DNA from: Natronorubrum bangense
Lineage (GTDB): Archaea; Halobacteriota; Halobacteria; Halobacteriales; Natrialbaceae
Length of the DNA stretch: 64,000 nt
Assembly: GCF_004799645.1 (NCBI RefSeq)
Contig: NZ_CP031307.1
Location: 1-64,000, forward strand
Reading direction: 5' to 3'
Shown: positions 24,503-32,980 of the stretch, in pieces
Numbering within the stretch: position 1 is the first letter of the stretch
Layout: every line of letters begins with the position of its first letter
Made by a program: the position numbers and the translations under genes
Notes under the pieces: generated by a model
Databases searched by the model: none
What the model was told of the DNA's origin: nothing
The model's input: only the letters and a program-made list of their open reading frames with translations

Positions 24503-24680
24503 AACAAAATCCACCATACATTCGCACGAACGATAGTTGTCAATCGAGAGGCTGGCTTGGCATTCACCGATCAGTACAGGCGGAGCAGTGTGCACTCACC
24601 GCGAGCGACTGAAATGAGCGAGCGGGCCGACGACCGACCCGTAGGGGAGGGAGGAGTGCTTTTCATCGAAGTTTTGCCGA

Positions 24681-24700
24681 GGGCGCGATCCGTCGCGCCC
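24681..24700. repeat. GC hairpin
   Basis: GGGCGCGA, TCCG loop, TCGCGCCC: a perfect 8-bp stem, 21 bp before the second 166-bp repeat. Confidence 0.5.
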
Positions 24701-24720
24701 GCAGCGCAAAAGTTCGGTCT

Positions 24721-24886
24721 GCACGTGTAGTGTCCGCTGGTTCTGGTGATCGGTCTACTGCTCAATTCGTTCAACACGAACCAACTGAACAGCAACCGAC
24801 AGATTTCTAATCGCTTATTGTGCGTTACACGCGCTTAGAAACCCGGTTAGTGCTATCTAGTGTTCCTTTGCTCGACCTTGTTCAAA
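24721..24886 (-). repeat. 166-bp direct repeat, copy 2 (contains aroQ-like end)
   Basis: Equal in length to the copy at 23582. Its right end (24853-24885) reads on the minus strand LNKVEQRNTR-stop. Together the two copies flank the RHH/RelE module with an 1139-bp period. Confidence 0.75.
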
Positions 24887-24930
24887 TAGGTAAAATCTAC
24901 CGAAAGCAGCGAGAGTGCCTCGGGGTCGTA

Positions 24931-24974
24931 CGGAAATCTCCGATTTCCGTGATGACGAGAATCTCCGATTCTCG
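24931..24974. repeat. Twin perfect hairpins with the same loop
   Basis: CGGAAATC-TCC-GATTTCCG (24931-24949) and CGAGAATC-TCC-GATTCTCG (24956-24974). Both have 8-bp stems and TCC loops, separated by 6 nt. The stems differ but stay paired, suggesting the structure matters. Confidence 0.6.
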
Positions 24975-25039
24975 AACTACTTGACCCCGAGGGTGAATCG
25001 CGTAAGCTATATGATTCATCTCACCGTATTGACGAGTAC

Positions 25040-25325
25040 AGTTGCGACGTGGGTTAAAGACCGTAATCCGAAGCAACTGCCGGCAGTTGCGAGGAAATGC
25101 GACACCTCTCAAAACCCGCGTCTTTGGCGTGGTGCGACGGGTGTTGTCGGGCGGGGTGGAGCCGCCGACCCTCACGGACGAAGCGAGCGTTCGGGTGTTA
25201 ATTCCAACCGACCCATTTCGGGAAGGTCGAGGGGAATTAAATTCGCCTGCGACGGCGCGGCCCGTTCTGGGACGTGCGGTCAAAATGGTGAAGCCGCGGG
25301 GCTTGCCCCCGCGGTACTTCACCAT
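25040..25325 (+). ncRNA. Candidate structured RNA or insertion-element remnant
   Basis: A GC-rich block open in three reading frames but with basic, unhaloarchaeal translations. Two strong hairpins lie near its end. One at about 25198-25241 has outer arms TTAATTCC/GGAATTAA and inner arms CGACC/GGTCG. One at 25289-25323 has arms GGTGAAGCCGCGGGG and CCCCGCGGTACTTCACC with a 2-nt bulge. The shape recalls the 3' end of IS200/IS605-type (tnpB) elements with their guide-like RNA, but no tnpB coding is preserved. The assignment is tentative. Confidence 0.3.
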
Positions 25326-25409
25326 ACACACTATTGAAACGTTTTGATGGGTACCATCAGATATACGCTAGTGGTAAGATTCTTTGTCCATGGTAACTTA
25401 GTCGTATCT

Positions 25410-25655
25410 ATGTCAGCAGAGACGGATGGACAGGGACGGCTATACATCCCAAAAGAGGTGCGCGAGAAGTACGGCCAGAAGTATCATATCGTTATGTACG
25501 AGGACAGAATCGAGTTGATTCCGGTCGCGGACGACCCACTTGCCGCTGTCCGCGAGGCGGCAAGCGAACTTCACGATGCATCAGTCGAGGAAATTCGAGA
25601 GGACATCGAGGCTGAGGCGAAAGACGAGGCTGAGGAAGCCGGCGGCAACAGATGA
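25410..25655 (+). CDS. AbrB/VapB-family antitoxin
   Basis: An 81-residue protein from ATG 25410. The N-terminal swapped-hairpin domain is plain: ETDGQGRLYIPKEVREKYGQKYHIVMYEDRIELIPV (about 4-39), with the D-x-x-G-R-x-x-I-P core. The C-terminal acidic helix (VREAASELHDASVEEIREDIEAEAKDEAEE) binds the toxin. It overlaps the PIN-domain gene by 4 nt. In-frame sequence up to 25344 lacks family similarity. Confidence 0.88.
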   Translation: MSAETDGQGRLYIPKEVREKYGQKYHIVMYEDRIELIPVADDPLAAVREAASELHDASVEEIREDIEAEAKDEAEEAGGNR

Positions 25656-26038
25656 CAGTGTACGTCGAGACTGATTTCCTGCTCGCACTCGCCAAAGACA
25701 CTGATTGGTTGCAGGGTTCCGCTGAGGACGCCCTCGGCGAGTACGACGTCGAAACGTCACCGTTCTTGTATCTCGAACTCCTCCTCGCCCGAGAACGCTA
25801 CGAGTTCGACTATGTTCCGCTGGTGGCGAACCTGCTCGAACTTGTCCCTGTGCGGAACGAAGAAGAGAAACAGGTAGTTCTGAAAGCTGTCAACTACTAC
25901 GACGAGGGAATGACGCCGTTCGACGCATTCCACGCGGCGACTGCGGAAATGCGAGGGATGGACGTACTCTCCTCTGAGAAGGACTACGAAGATATCGAAG
26001 TAGAACGAGTCCCACTCGAACCAACCGACGAGGGATGA
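25652..26038 (+). CDS. VapC-type PIN-domain RNase toxin
   Basis: A 128-residue PIN protein. The first acidic residue is in YVETDFLLALAKD (Asp at about 8), the second in SPFLYLELLLARERY (Glu at about 43) and the third in MTPFDAFHAATAEMRGMDVLSSEKDYED (Asp at about 89, Asp at about 106). These form the metal-binding site of a magnesium-dependent RNase, commonly targeting tRNA or rRNA. It is coupled to the AbrB-type antitoxin and is the toxin nearest aroQ in the island. Confidence 0.88.
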   Translation: MTVYVETDFLLALAKDTDWLQGSAEDALGEYDVETSPFLYLELLLARERYEFDYVPLVANLLELVPVRNEEEKQVVLKAVNYYDEGMTPFDAFHAATAEMRGMDVLSSEKDYEDIEVERVPLEPTDEG

Positions 26039-26230
26039 CTCTAGACGGAGGATATCGTTCCAGTTGAATAAAACGTGGTACTCGTAGTGGTTGTCGTGGC
26101 CGCGTGTGCAACAGACTTGCATCGAATCTTCCGGCTGCTCATCCAGTCTGAAATTTCGTATGGTAGCGTCGAGAATCGACCTCGATCAACTAATACATAG
26201 TTAGAAGCTCTATAACGGCTTTTCTTATGC

Positions 26231-26551
26231 TTACCGATTTTCCCGCTGTTCTACCTTGTTCAACTCGATCAGCAGTCGGAAGATCGCTTTCACAAGGTTG
26301 GCGTCGACGTCGAACTGCTCTGCGTTGTCGCCTGCCCGATCCATGACCTGTTGTTCCTGTGTTTCGTCGGTCGTCGGCAGTCCCTGTTCGTCTTTGACCT
26401 GGGCAATCGTGTCCGCGACGTACGTTCGCTGGGCGATCAGTTCGACGATCTCACGGTCGATCGTTTGAATCTCTTCGCGCAGTTCGTCGAGGCTCATTTC
26501 GTCCGGCGTTCGGTTCTCCGTCTCTTCGTTCGTGGCTGTCTCTCGAGTCAT
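26231..26551 (-). CDS. aroQ: Chorismate mutase (AroQ class)
   Basis: A 106-residue all-helical mutase converting chorismate to prephenate for Phe and Tyr. Motifs are MSLDELREEIQTIDREIVELIAQRTYVADTIAQVK (about 19-53; key Arg and Lys residues of the active site) and VKAIFRLLIELNKVEQRENR at the C-terminus. The start ATG at 26551 overlaps the aroK stop by 4 nt, so the two are co-translated. Its final eleven codons recur at 23714, 24467 and 24853, which marks it as the apparent insertion target of the neighbouring island. The gene itself is intact. Confidence 0.92.
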   Translation of the reverse strand: MTRETATNEETENRTPDEMSLDELREEIQTIDREIVELIAQRTYVADTIAQVKDEQGLPTTDETQEQQVMDRAGDNAEQFDVDANLVKAIFRLLIELNKVEQRENR

Positions 26552-27420
26552 TGGATCTGTGTCCCGTCGGTTCGCGTCTGCAGTAATCGTGTCGTTCCGT
26601 CGCGTTCGGTCCATCGGTCCTGTACCGTCTCGAGCGTCTCGCGCTCGCCAACGGCGACGTAGCTTGGCCCGGTGCCGGACAGCGAGACGCCGGCGACATC
26701 GGGCAAGGCATCGATCATCGGCCCGGTCGAAAAGTCGAGGGCACCGCAAAATGCGAAGCCGTTGACCGTCATCGCCTCGCCGTAGCGCCCATCCAAGGCG
26801 AGTTCCGCGACGAGGTCGGCCATCGGTGCGATTCGCTCGCAGGCGGAGACGTCGGCGTCGGCGCTAAACGACTGTTCGGGTGGCGTGTAGACCAGTGCGT
26901 GCCAGTCGACTTCTTCGCGGGCGAGCAGTTCGTCGGCCGTGTTGTCGGTGACTGTCACGCCGCCGAGCATACTCGCGCTGGCGTCGTCGAACGCGCCGGT
27001 GACGGTGACGCCGGCGTCACGGGCTGCTCGGACACCGAGCCGACAGGCGTCAATTCGGTCGACTGTGTCGGCAACCGCGAGTGCATCGAGTGTCGCCATC
27101 ACGGTCGCGTTCGCCGCAGCGCTTGAACTTTTCAATCCCGAAGCCATCGGGACGTCGCTGTTCGTCTCCACTCGAGCTCCCATAGCTGATTCGTCGACCC
27201 CTGCAGCGTCGGCGTAGTCAGCGATCGCGAACTCGGCACAGCGCTCGACGAGCGTCGTATCGGCGTCGGGCTGGCCGGCGATCTCGGCGTCGACCTCACC
27301 ATCGTCGGTGAGTTCGACTGTGGCTGTCGTCTCGAGATCGATCGCAAACGCCGAGCCGGTTCCGGTTGCAAGCGCGTTGAGAACCGTCCCAGCTGCTGGG
27401 GCAACGGCGCGGCCGTCCAT
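26548..27420 (-). CDS. aroK: Archaeal shikimate kinase (GHMP type)
   Basis: A 290-residue GHMP-superfamily kinase that phosphorylates shikimate in aromatic amino-acid synthesis. The ATP-binding motif is PMASGLKSSSAAANA (about 91-105). AVAPAAGTVLNAL (about 5-17) and the C-terminal SGTGPSYVAVG (about 248-258) are the other GHMP motifs. It is unrelated to bacterial AroK. It is followed directly by chorismate mutase (4-nt overlap), an aromatic-pathway operon. Confidence 0.93.
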   Translation of the reverse strand: MDGRAVAPAAGTVLNALATGTGSAFAIDLETTATVELTDDGEVDAEIAGQPDADTTLVERCAEFAIADYADAAGVDESAMGARVETNSDVPMASGLKSSSAAANATVMATLDALAVADTVDRIDACRLGVRAARDAGVTVTGAFDDASASMLGGVTVTDNTADELLAREEVDWHALVYTPPEQSFSADADVSACERIAPMADLVAELALDGRYGEAMTVNGFAFCGALDFSTGPMIDALPDVAGVSLSGTGPSYVAVGERETLETVQDRWTERDGTTRLLQTRTDGTQIQ

Positions 27421-27528
27421 ACCGGAATCGTCTCAGAGCGCGTATTTACGGCTGACGGTCTCGACGTCGCAAGCCGACGTGGCGGTGGAACCGGTCGCTT
27501 TTCCCCATCCCGGTCGAATCGGTGGCTA

Positions 27529-27987
27529 ATGAGCGCACGAAACAACGTCGCACCGAGTACGATCGGTGTCGACTTTGTCGAGGGTGGCATCGTCGTCGAG
27601 TATCTCGACGGCCGGGACGTCTTCTATCACGGGCCGCCCAAACCCGTCGAAGGTGGTCTCAAGACGCCACCAGGCAAAGAGGTCCACGTCCTCGTCACCG
27701 ACCCCGACGGCGTCGAAGGCGTGATGACGTACGTCAACGATCGTAATACCCATGACGAGATCCTCGAATCAACCGGCGTCGGTCGCGTAATGCTCGAGGA
27801 CGACGACGAAGAGGTCCTGTTCCCTGGCGTGACGGTGTCGACGGCGGCGTACTCGATCCGTGTCGAGGCCGACCTCTCGCTGGTCGATGGTCGGGTGTTC
27901 GTCTTCGCTGAAGACGAGATGAGCGAACACGCCTACGAACTCGTCGCGAGCGAGGACAGTTCCGACGACGTCGACCAGCACGACTGA
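27529..27987 (+). CDS. Conserved haloarchaeal protein (probably DUF5796 family)
   Basis: A 152-residue, very acidic, beta-rich protein: GVDFVEGGIVVEYLDGRDVFYHGPP (about 13-37), PPGKEVHVLVTDPDGVEGVMTYVNDRNTHDEILESTGVGRVMLEDDDEEVLFPGVTV (about 47-103). I recall this as a conserved haloarchaeal family, probably DUF5796, with no known function. It is divergent from aroK, with a second small conserved gene 5 nt downstream, so the two form an operon. Confidence 0.7.
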   Translation: MSARNNVAPSTIGVDFVEGGIVVEYLDGRDVFYHGPPKPVEGGLKTPPGKEVHVLVTDPDGVEGVMTYVNDRNTHDEILESTGVGRVMLEDDDEEVLFPGVTVSTAAYSIRVEADLSLVDGRVFVFAEDEMSEHAYELVASEDSSDDVDQHD

Positions 27988-27992
27988 ATATC

Positions 27993-28238
27993 ATGCCGCT
28001 TCAGAAACCATGGCGCGACCTCGATCGACGTACTGTTGCCAGTGCACCCGACCGTCCGGGCGTCTACGAACTCGGCGACGGGTCGGGAACGGTGCTCGCC
28101 GTCGACCACGGTGTCCTCCGCGACGAACTCAAGACGGTCCTCGCCTACGGCGACGGTGATCGCGTTCGCTGGACAGAGACGCACACCCTCGAGCAGGCCC
28201 GCGAACTCGCTGCCGAGCATCGCACCCGACTCGAGTGA
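27993..28238 (+). CDS. Small haloarchaeal protein with GIY-YIG-like start
   Basis: An 81-residue protein. The segment ASAPDRPGVYELGDGSGTVLAVDHG (about 16-40) resembles the first strands of GIY-YIG/UvrC-type domains (PGVYEL), but catalytic residues of a nuclease are not evident in so short a protein. The second half (RVRWTETHTLEQARELAAEHRTRL) is helical. It follows the DUF5796-like gene by 5 nt. Its function is unknown. Confidence 0.6.
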   Translation: MPLQKPWRDLDRRTVASAPDRPGVYELGDGSGTVLAVDHGVLRDELKTVLAYGDGDRVRWTETHTLEQARELAAEHRTRLE

Positions 28239-28647
28239 GGGATTTTTTCGAGACGGCACTCGCGATCAGTCCCGTTGTTAGAATATATGTGTAACTCGGT
28301 TGTACTCGCTGAAACGCATCCTGACGTCGTTGTACAGCATTTCTCGAGTGACCTGTGAGACAGGAGTGTGTCGAACATCGCAAAACAACCAGACGGAACG
28401 GTGTTACGGCAGATCGAAGAATGCTGTAACACTCGCCGATCGGGGAGACAATGGCGTACATCCTGTAAAGCCACTACAGAACGGCCAGAATGCCGGTTTT
28501 CAGCAGCTGTTACGGCAAAAACCAAGTGAGTAAGACCGGGGGGTGGCCATTGGAACTGCTCTTGATACGGCGCACACTGAAGACGACCGATTCCGACGCC
28601 TATTGATGGGACAATTCTCAAGATGACCCGCCCGAAAGGAACAGTGT
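28239..28647. other. Gene-free region before the CDC48 gene
   Basis: About 410 bp with no convincing gene. TGTTACGGCA occurs twice (about 28401 and 28508). Small open frames here lack acidic haloarchaeal composition. It probably holds the CDC48 promoter at its right end. Confidence 0.35.
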
Positions 28648-30852
28648 ATGAGCCAGTCGGATTCGGATGGCGTGTCGCTGACGGTCCGCGCCGCCGAAAA
28701 ACGGGACGCTGGACGGGGTGTCGCACGAATCCCGGAACTGGCACGCCGACAACTCGGCGTGTTGAGCGGCGACACCGTAGTAATCGAGGGTGAACAGGCG
28801 ACAGTCGCGAAGATGTGGCCAGCGGATCCGTCGGTGCCGGAGAACGTCATTCAGATCGACGGCGACACCCGCGCAAACGCCGAGGCACACGTCGGTGATA
28901 CGGTTACTGTCCAAACGAAAGATACGTCGACGATCGCCGAAGCGGAGCAGGTGACACTCGTTCCGCCGGCGTCGTTCACCGCCAGCCAGCAAGGCGTTGC
29001 CGAACGTAAGGCGGCTAAGACGCTCCGAAATCGTCCGGTGCGGGCCGGTGAACAGATCCGGATCGAAGGGCTCGACCAGAACCCGTTCAAAGTCACCGAG
29101 ACCGATCCTGACGGGGACGTTCGGATTACGAGTACAACCACGGTTCGAATCGTCGGAACTGGCACGGAGTCGGAACGGAGTGGTTCCCCGAGTGCCAGCC
29201 GAGACCGGAAGCAAACGCAGAGCGATAAATCCAGTTCGCCGAGTTCGTCATCCGACGACGCCGAAGCGACGCTCTCACCTGGTGTTACATATGAGGATAT
29301 CGGCGGGCTAGACGAGGAACTCGAGCTCGTTCGCGAGATGATCGAGCTCCCACTGTCGGAGCCGGAGTTGTTCCAACGACTCGGCGTCGAGCCGCCATCT
29401 GGTGTCCTGCTGTATGGGCCGCCCGGAACGGGCAAAACGCTCATCGCCCGCGCCGTCGCAAACGAGGTCGATGCGCACTTCGAGACGATCTCCGGCCCGG
29501 AGATCATGTCGAAATACAAAGGCGAGTCCGAAGAGCGACTCCGTGAAGTGTTCGAGACGGCCGAAGCGAACGCACCGACGATCATTTTCTTCGACGAAAT
29601 CGACTCGATCGCCGGCACCCGTGACGACGAGGGGGACGCCGAAAACCGGATCGTCGGGCAGCTACTGACCCTGATGGACGGCCTCGACGCTCGTGGCGAG
29701 GTCATCGTTATCGGAGCGACCAACCGCGTCGATACGATCGATCCTGCACTCCGCCGTGGCGGCCGATTCGACCGTGAGATCCAGATCGGTGTCCCCGATG
29801 TTGCGGGCCGAAAAGAGATCCTCGAGGTCCACACGCGCGGGATGCCACTTGCAGACGACGTCAGTATTGACGCGATTGCTCGCCGAACGCACGGCTTTGT
29901 CGGCGCGGATCTCGATGCAGTCGCAAGCGAGGCAGCAATGGCTGCGATCCGTGATCGACCGACTGACGCCGACGACCGCACGGCGTGGAATCGCGATCCT
30001 GCCGTCACGAAAGCCCACTTCGATGCCGCGCTCGCGGCCGTCGAACCCTCCGCGATGCGTGAGTACGTCGCCGAATCGCCGACGACAGACTTTTCGGACG
30101 TTGGCGGCCTCGAGGAGGCAAAACAGGTCCTTCGAGAGTCTGTCGAGTGGCCGCTGACCTACGAGCGACTCTTCGAAGAGACGAACACCAGCCCACCCTC
30201 TGGTGTTTTGCTCTATGGTCCGCCGGGAACTGGAAAGACGCTGCTTGCACGAGCACTGGCGGGTGAAACCGACGTCAACTTCGTCCGTGTGGACGGGCCG
30301 GAGATCGTTGACCGCTACGTCGGCGAGAGCGAGAAGGCGATCCGCGAGGTGTTCGAACGCGCTCGTCAGTCCGCGCCGTCGATCGTTTTCTTCGACGAGA
30401 TCGACGCGATTACTGCCACTCGCGGGGAAGGCAGCCACGAGGTCACCGAACGCGTCGTCTCGCAACTCTTGACGGAACTCGACGGGATGCGCGAGAACCC
30501 GAACCTCGTCGTACTGGCTGCGACTAACCGCAAGGACCACATCGATCCCGCCCTCCTTCGACCCGGTCGGCTCGATACGCACGTGCTCGTCCCCGAGCCA
30601 GACCACGACGCTCGCGAGAAAATCCTCGAGGTCCACACCCGCGGGAAGCCACTCGACGACGATATCGATATCTCGGCGCTGGCGGCTGACCTCGAGGGAT
30701 ACACCGGTGCAGACCTCGAGGCGCTGGTTCGAACCGCCTCGATGAAAGCCATCCGAGAGGTTGCCGACGCGTACGATCCCGAGGAGGCAAACGCCAGGGC
30801 TGCGGAGGTCGTCATCGAACGCCGCCACCTCGAGGCGGCGCACCAGAAATAA
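28648..30852 (+). CDS. cdc48: CDC48/VCP-type AAA+ ATPase
   Basis: A 734-residue protein with the full CDC48 layout: N domain (about 9-185), D1 and D2 AAA+ modules. Walker A GPPGTGKT occurs at about 257-264 and 524-531; Walker B FFDEID at about 316 and 583. A disordered Ser/Gln linker lies at about 176-205. It unfolds proteins, often feeding the proteasome. The residues ahead of D1 (YEDIGGLDEELELVREMIELPL) and D2 (FSDVGGLEEAKQVLRESVEWPL) are typical. It is monocistronic. Haloarchaea have several paralogues; which one this is cannot be told here. Confidence 0.95.
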   Translation: MSQSDSDGVSLTVRAAEKRDAGRGVARIPELARRQLGVLSGDTVVIEGEQATVAKMWPADPSVPENVIQIDGDTRANAEAHVGDTVTVQTKDTSTIAEAEQVTLVPPASFTASQQGVAERKAAKTLRNRPVRAGEQIRIEGLDQNPFKVTETDPDGDVRITSTTTVRIVGTGTESERSGSPSASRDRKQTQSDKSSSPSSSSDDAEATLSPGVTYEDIGGLDEELELVREMIELPLSEPELFQRLGVEPPSGVLLYGPPGTGKTLIARAVANEVDAHFETISGPEIMSKYKGESEERLREVFETAEANAPTIIFFDEIDSIAGTRDDEGDAENRIVGQLLTLMDGLDARGEVIVIGATNRVDTIDPALRRGGRFDREIQIGVPDVAGRKEILEVHTRGMPLADDVSIDAIARRTHGFVGADLDAVASEAAMAAIRDRPTDADDRTAWNRDPAVTKAHFDAALAAVEPSAMREYVAESPTTDFSDVGGLEEAKQVLRESVEWPLTYERLFEETNTSPPSGVLLYGPPGTGKTLLARALAGETDVNFVRVDGPEIVDRYVGESEKAIREVFERARQSAPSIVFFDEIDAITATRGEGSHEVTERVVSQLLTELDGMRENPNLVVLAATNRKDHIDPALLRPGRLDTHVLVPEPDHDAREKILEVHTRGKPLDDDIDISALAADLEGYTGADLEALVRTASMKAIREVADAYDPEEANARAAEVVIERRHLEAAHQK

Positions 30853-31237
30853 CACTAAATAGGTAGTTACGAGTTAGTATATTATTATCGATACGATGTT
30901 TCGGAACTGCGTTTCGTCGCTCTAATTGATCCCTCGAGCGATTGGGTTTCGGTGGTGTTGGGACTCGTGAGTGCTGTATTCAATGGATTGCGCCCTCGAG
31001 CGTGGGAACAACGCTGCAATGAATTCGAACGAATTTCGTGTGTTCGAAGCTCGAGATGGTGTGTCGATCTGTTTCTCGACCGCTCCAGAGCTGCTTTTTG
31101 TGGTTCGACGATCGAGTGGATCTGTTCCGGACCGATGTCGATCTCGGTTCGATCGGTCCTCGTTTCGCTTTATCTGTCATATCTAAATATTACTCGGGAA
31201 ATCGATACTTCTGTCGGTGACTGTTACGACCGTTGGG
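30853..31237. other. Gene-free region between cdc48 and maoC
   Basis: This is a 385-bp space between two convergent genes. A short AT-rich tract follows cdc48 (about 30875-30900), which may serve as terminator. The rest (GTTCGA/TCGAGC-rich) shows no coding or clear RNA structure. Nothing specific was recognised. Confidence 0.35.
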
Positions 31238-31702
31238 CTATTCGTCGGCCGTGAGCACGAAGAACTTCAGATCACCCTGAAAGACGACGGTCTCGTCTTG
31301 TGTCGTCATCTCCGTTTCGAAGACGACCAGTCCGACGTCGTCACGACTCTCCAGTGACTTCGTCTCGGCAACTTCGATCTCGAGTGAGACGGTATCGCCG
31401 ATGTGGACCGGATTGGGGAGGTCCATATAGTTCATGCCGAGGAACGCGTAGGCGGTTCGCTCGAGGATACCGATGCGCATGACCATCCCGATCGCTTGGA
31501 CGAACGTCATCGGGCCGTGGACGATTCGTTCGCCGAAATCGCGCTCTTTGGCGTGTTCTTTGTTCGTATGCAGTTCGTTCCAGTCGCTGGTCATCGCGGA
31601 GTGCATGACGACGTCCGTCTCGGTGATCGTTCGGCCAGGACTCAGGAACGTCTGTCCTTCCTCAAACTCCTCGAAGCGGTGTGGCTCGTAACTGTATGCC
31701 AT
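31238..31702 (-). CDS. MaoC-family (R)-specific hydratase/dehydratase
   Basis: A 154-residue hot-dog-fold protein. It opens MAYSYEPHRFEEFEEGQTFLSPGRTITETDV and contains the hydratase motif SDWNELHTN (about 39-47; Asp and His catalytic) and GERIVHGPMTFV (about 57-68). It hydrates enoyl-CoA, giving (R)-3-hydroxyacyl-CoA, or acts on mesaconyl/methylacyl-CoA types. It is divergent from the acyl-CoA dehydrogenase, 135 bp apart, and belongs to the same acyl-CoA gene region. Confidence 0.85.
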   Translation of the reverse strand: MAYSYEPHRFEEFEEGQTFLSPGRTITETDVVMHSAMTSDWNELHTNKEHAKERDFGERIVHGPMTFVQAIGMVMRIGILERTAYAFLGMNYMDLPNPVHIGDTVSLEIEVAETKSLESRDDVGLVVFETEMTTQDETVVFQGDLKFFVLTADE

Positions 31703-31808
31703 ACCGAATCTGTTCTAGGCCATTGCACATATTCTTTCGCGGGGTCCAGCGTCGCTCGTCAGCGGACGAGTCGAACTGCCACTGCGACGGCTTCGCAAAG
31801 AGGAAAAT

Positions 31809-31815
31809 CTATAGG
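31809..31815 (+). promoter_or_regulatory. TATA box of acyl-CoA dehydrogenase
   Basis: TCTATAG, centred 26 nt upstream of ATG 31838, consistent with a leaderless transcript starting at the ATG. Confidence 0.5.
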
Positions 31816-31837
31816 AAAGACGTGTGAAGTATGAGAT

Positions 31838-32980
31838 ATGGACTTCAGTCTCTCAGCCGAGCAGCGCCAGATCACGGAGATGGTTACGGAGTTCGTCGAC
31901 GAGGAAATCGTTCCTGTCGCCGACGAAATCGATAAAAAAGACGAGTTCCCCGAGGGCATCGTCGACGAACTCGCCGAACTCGGACTGATGGGGATGCCGT
32001 TCCCAGAAGAGTACGGCGGGGCTGGACTTGATTACCACACGTATCCGGCAGCTCTCGAGGAGATTTCGCGTGGCTCCGGCGGTCTGGGAACGATCGTCGC
32101 CGCACACATCTCCCTTGCAGGGAACATGCTGTATGAGTTCGGCAGCCACGAACAGAAAAAAGAATATCTCACGCCTGTCGCAGAAGGAACCGACATCGGT
32201 GCGTTCGCACTCTCGGAGGCCGGTGCTGGCAGTGACGTGCCAGCGATGGAGACGACAGCCGAGAAAGACGGCGACGGCTACCTGATCAACGGTGGCAAGC
32301 TCTGGATTTCGAACGGTTCGGTCGCCGATACGGTGACGGTGTTCGCCAAGACCGATCCTGAGGCAGGCAACAAGGGAATCTCCTCGTTCATCGTTCGTCC
32401 CGAGGAGGATGACGGGTTCATCGTCGAAGGGACGGAGGAGAAACTCGGTGACAAAGGGTGTCCGACGGCCGAACTCCGGTTTGACGACCTCTGGATTCCG
32501 GAAGACCGGCTCCTTGGTGACGAGGGCGACGGCTTCGTGCAGGCACTGAAGACGCTCAACGGTGGCCGTATCACGATCGCGGCTCGTTCGATTGGGATCG
32601 CACAGGCGGCGCTCGACGAAGCCACCAAGTACAGCCAGGACCGCGAGCAGTTCGACCAGCCGATCAGCGAGTTCCAGGCGATCCAGCACAAGTTGGCCGA
32701 CATGGATACGAAGACGCGGGCTGCCCGTCTGCTCATGCACGACGCCGCTGACAAGAAGATTCGTGGCGAGAACTATATCAAGGAGGCCGCACAGGCGAAA
32801 CTCTACGCCTCCGAAGTGAGCCGCGAAGTCGCGAACGAAGGGATCCAGATCCACGGCGGCTACGGCTACACCAAGGACTTCCCTGCTGAGCGGTTCTACC
32901 GCGACGCCAAACTCAACGAGATCTACGAAGGAACCAGCGAAGTGTTGCGAAACACGATCGCTCAGCATCTGCTGAGCTAA
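31838..32980 (+). CDS. Acyl-CoA dehydrogenase
   Basis: A 380-residue flavoprotein with standard landmarks: FALSEAGAGSDVPAMETTAEKDGDGYLINGGKLWISNG (about 126-163, FAD binding), GGRITIAARSIGIAQAALD (about 244-262), IQIHGGYGYTKDFPAERFYRDAKLNEIYEGTSEV (about 333-366, with the Glu of YEGTSE as likely catalytic base). It oxidises acyl-CoA to enoyl-CoA and passes electrons to an electron-transfer flavoprotein. Short-chain or branched substrates are plausible given the neighbours. Confidence 0.94.
   Translation: MDFSLSAEQRQITEMVTEFVDEEIVPVADEIDKKDEFPEGIVDELAELGLMGMPFPEEYGGAGLDYHTYPAALEEISRGSGGLGTIVAAHISLAGNMLYEFGSHEQKKEYLTPVAEGTDIGAFALSEAGAGSDVPAMETTAEKDGDGYLINGGKLWISNGSVADTVTVFAKTDPEAGNKGISSFIVRPEEDDGFIVEGTEEKLGDKGCPTAELRFDDLWIPEDRLLGDEGDGFVQALKTLNGGRITIAARSIGIAQAALDEATKYSQDREQFDQPISEFQAIQHKLADMDTKTRAARLLMHDAADKKIRGENYIKEAAQAKLYASEVSREVANEGIQIHGGYGYTKDFPAERFYRDAKLNEIYEGTSEVLRNTIAQHLLS

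Larger units (their letters stand above)
24364..25409. other. Gene-free mosaic of repeats and hairpins
   Basis: Between the RHH and AbrB antitoxin genes no protein gene is convincing. In order it holds one aroQ-end copy (24467), an 8-bp-stem GC hairpin (24681-24700), the second 166-bp repeat (24721-24886), a pair of twin hairpins (24931-24974) and a structured GC-rich block (25040-25325) open in several frames. It reads as debris of successive insertions. Confidence 0.55.

Noticed and set aside
24897..25347. Protein genes in the GC-rich block of the island
   Set aside because: Open frames in three frames, but translations are basic and Arg/Pro rich, unlike the acidic neighbouring proteins; treated as structured DNA or RNA.
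28300..28533. 77-residue gene before cdc48
   Set aside because: Composition (Lys, Arg, Cys, Gln rich) is unlike haloarchaeal proteins and there is no promoter or family evidence.
30853..31237. SRP RNA or RNase P RNA in the gap after cdc48
   Set aside because: None of the conserved core motifs of either RNA was seen.
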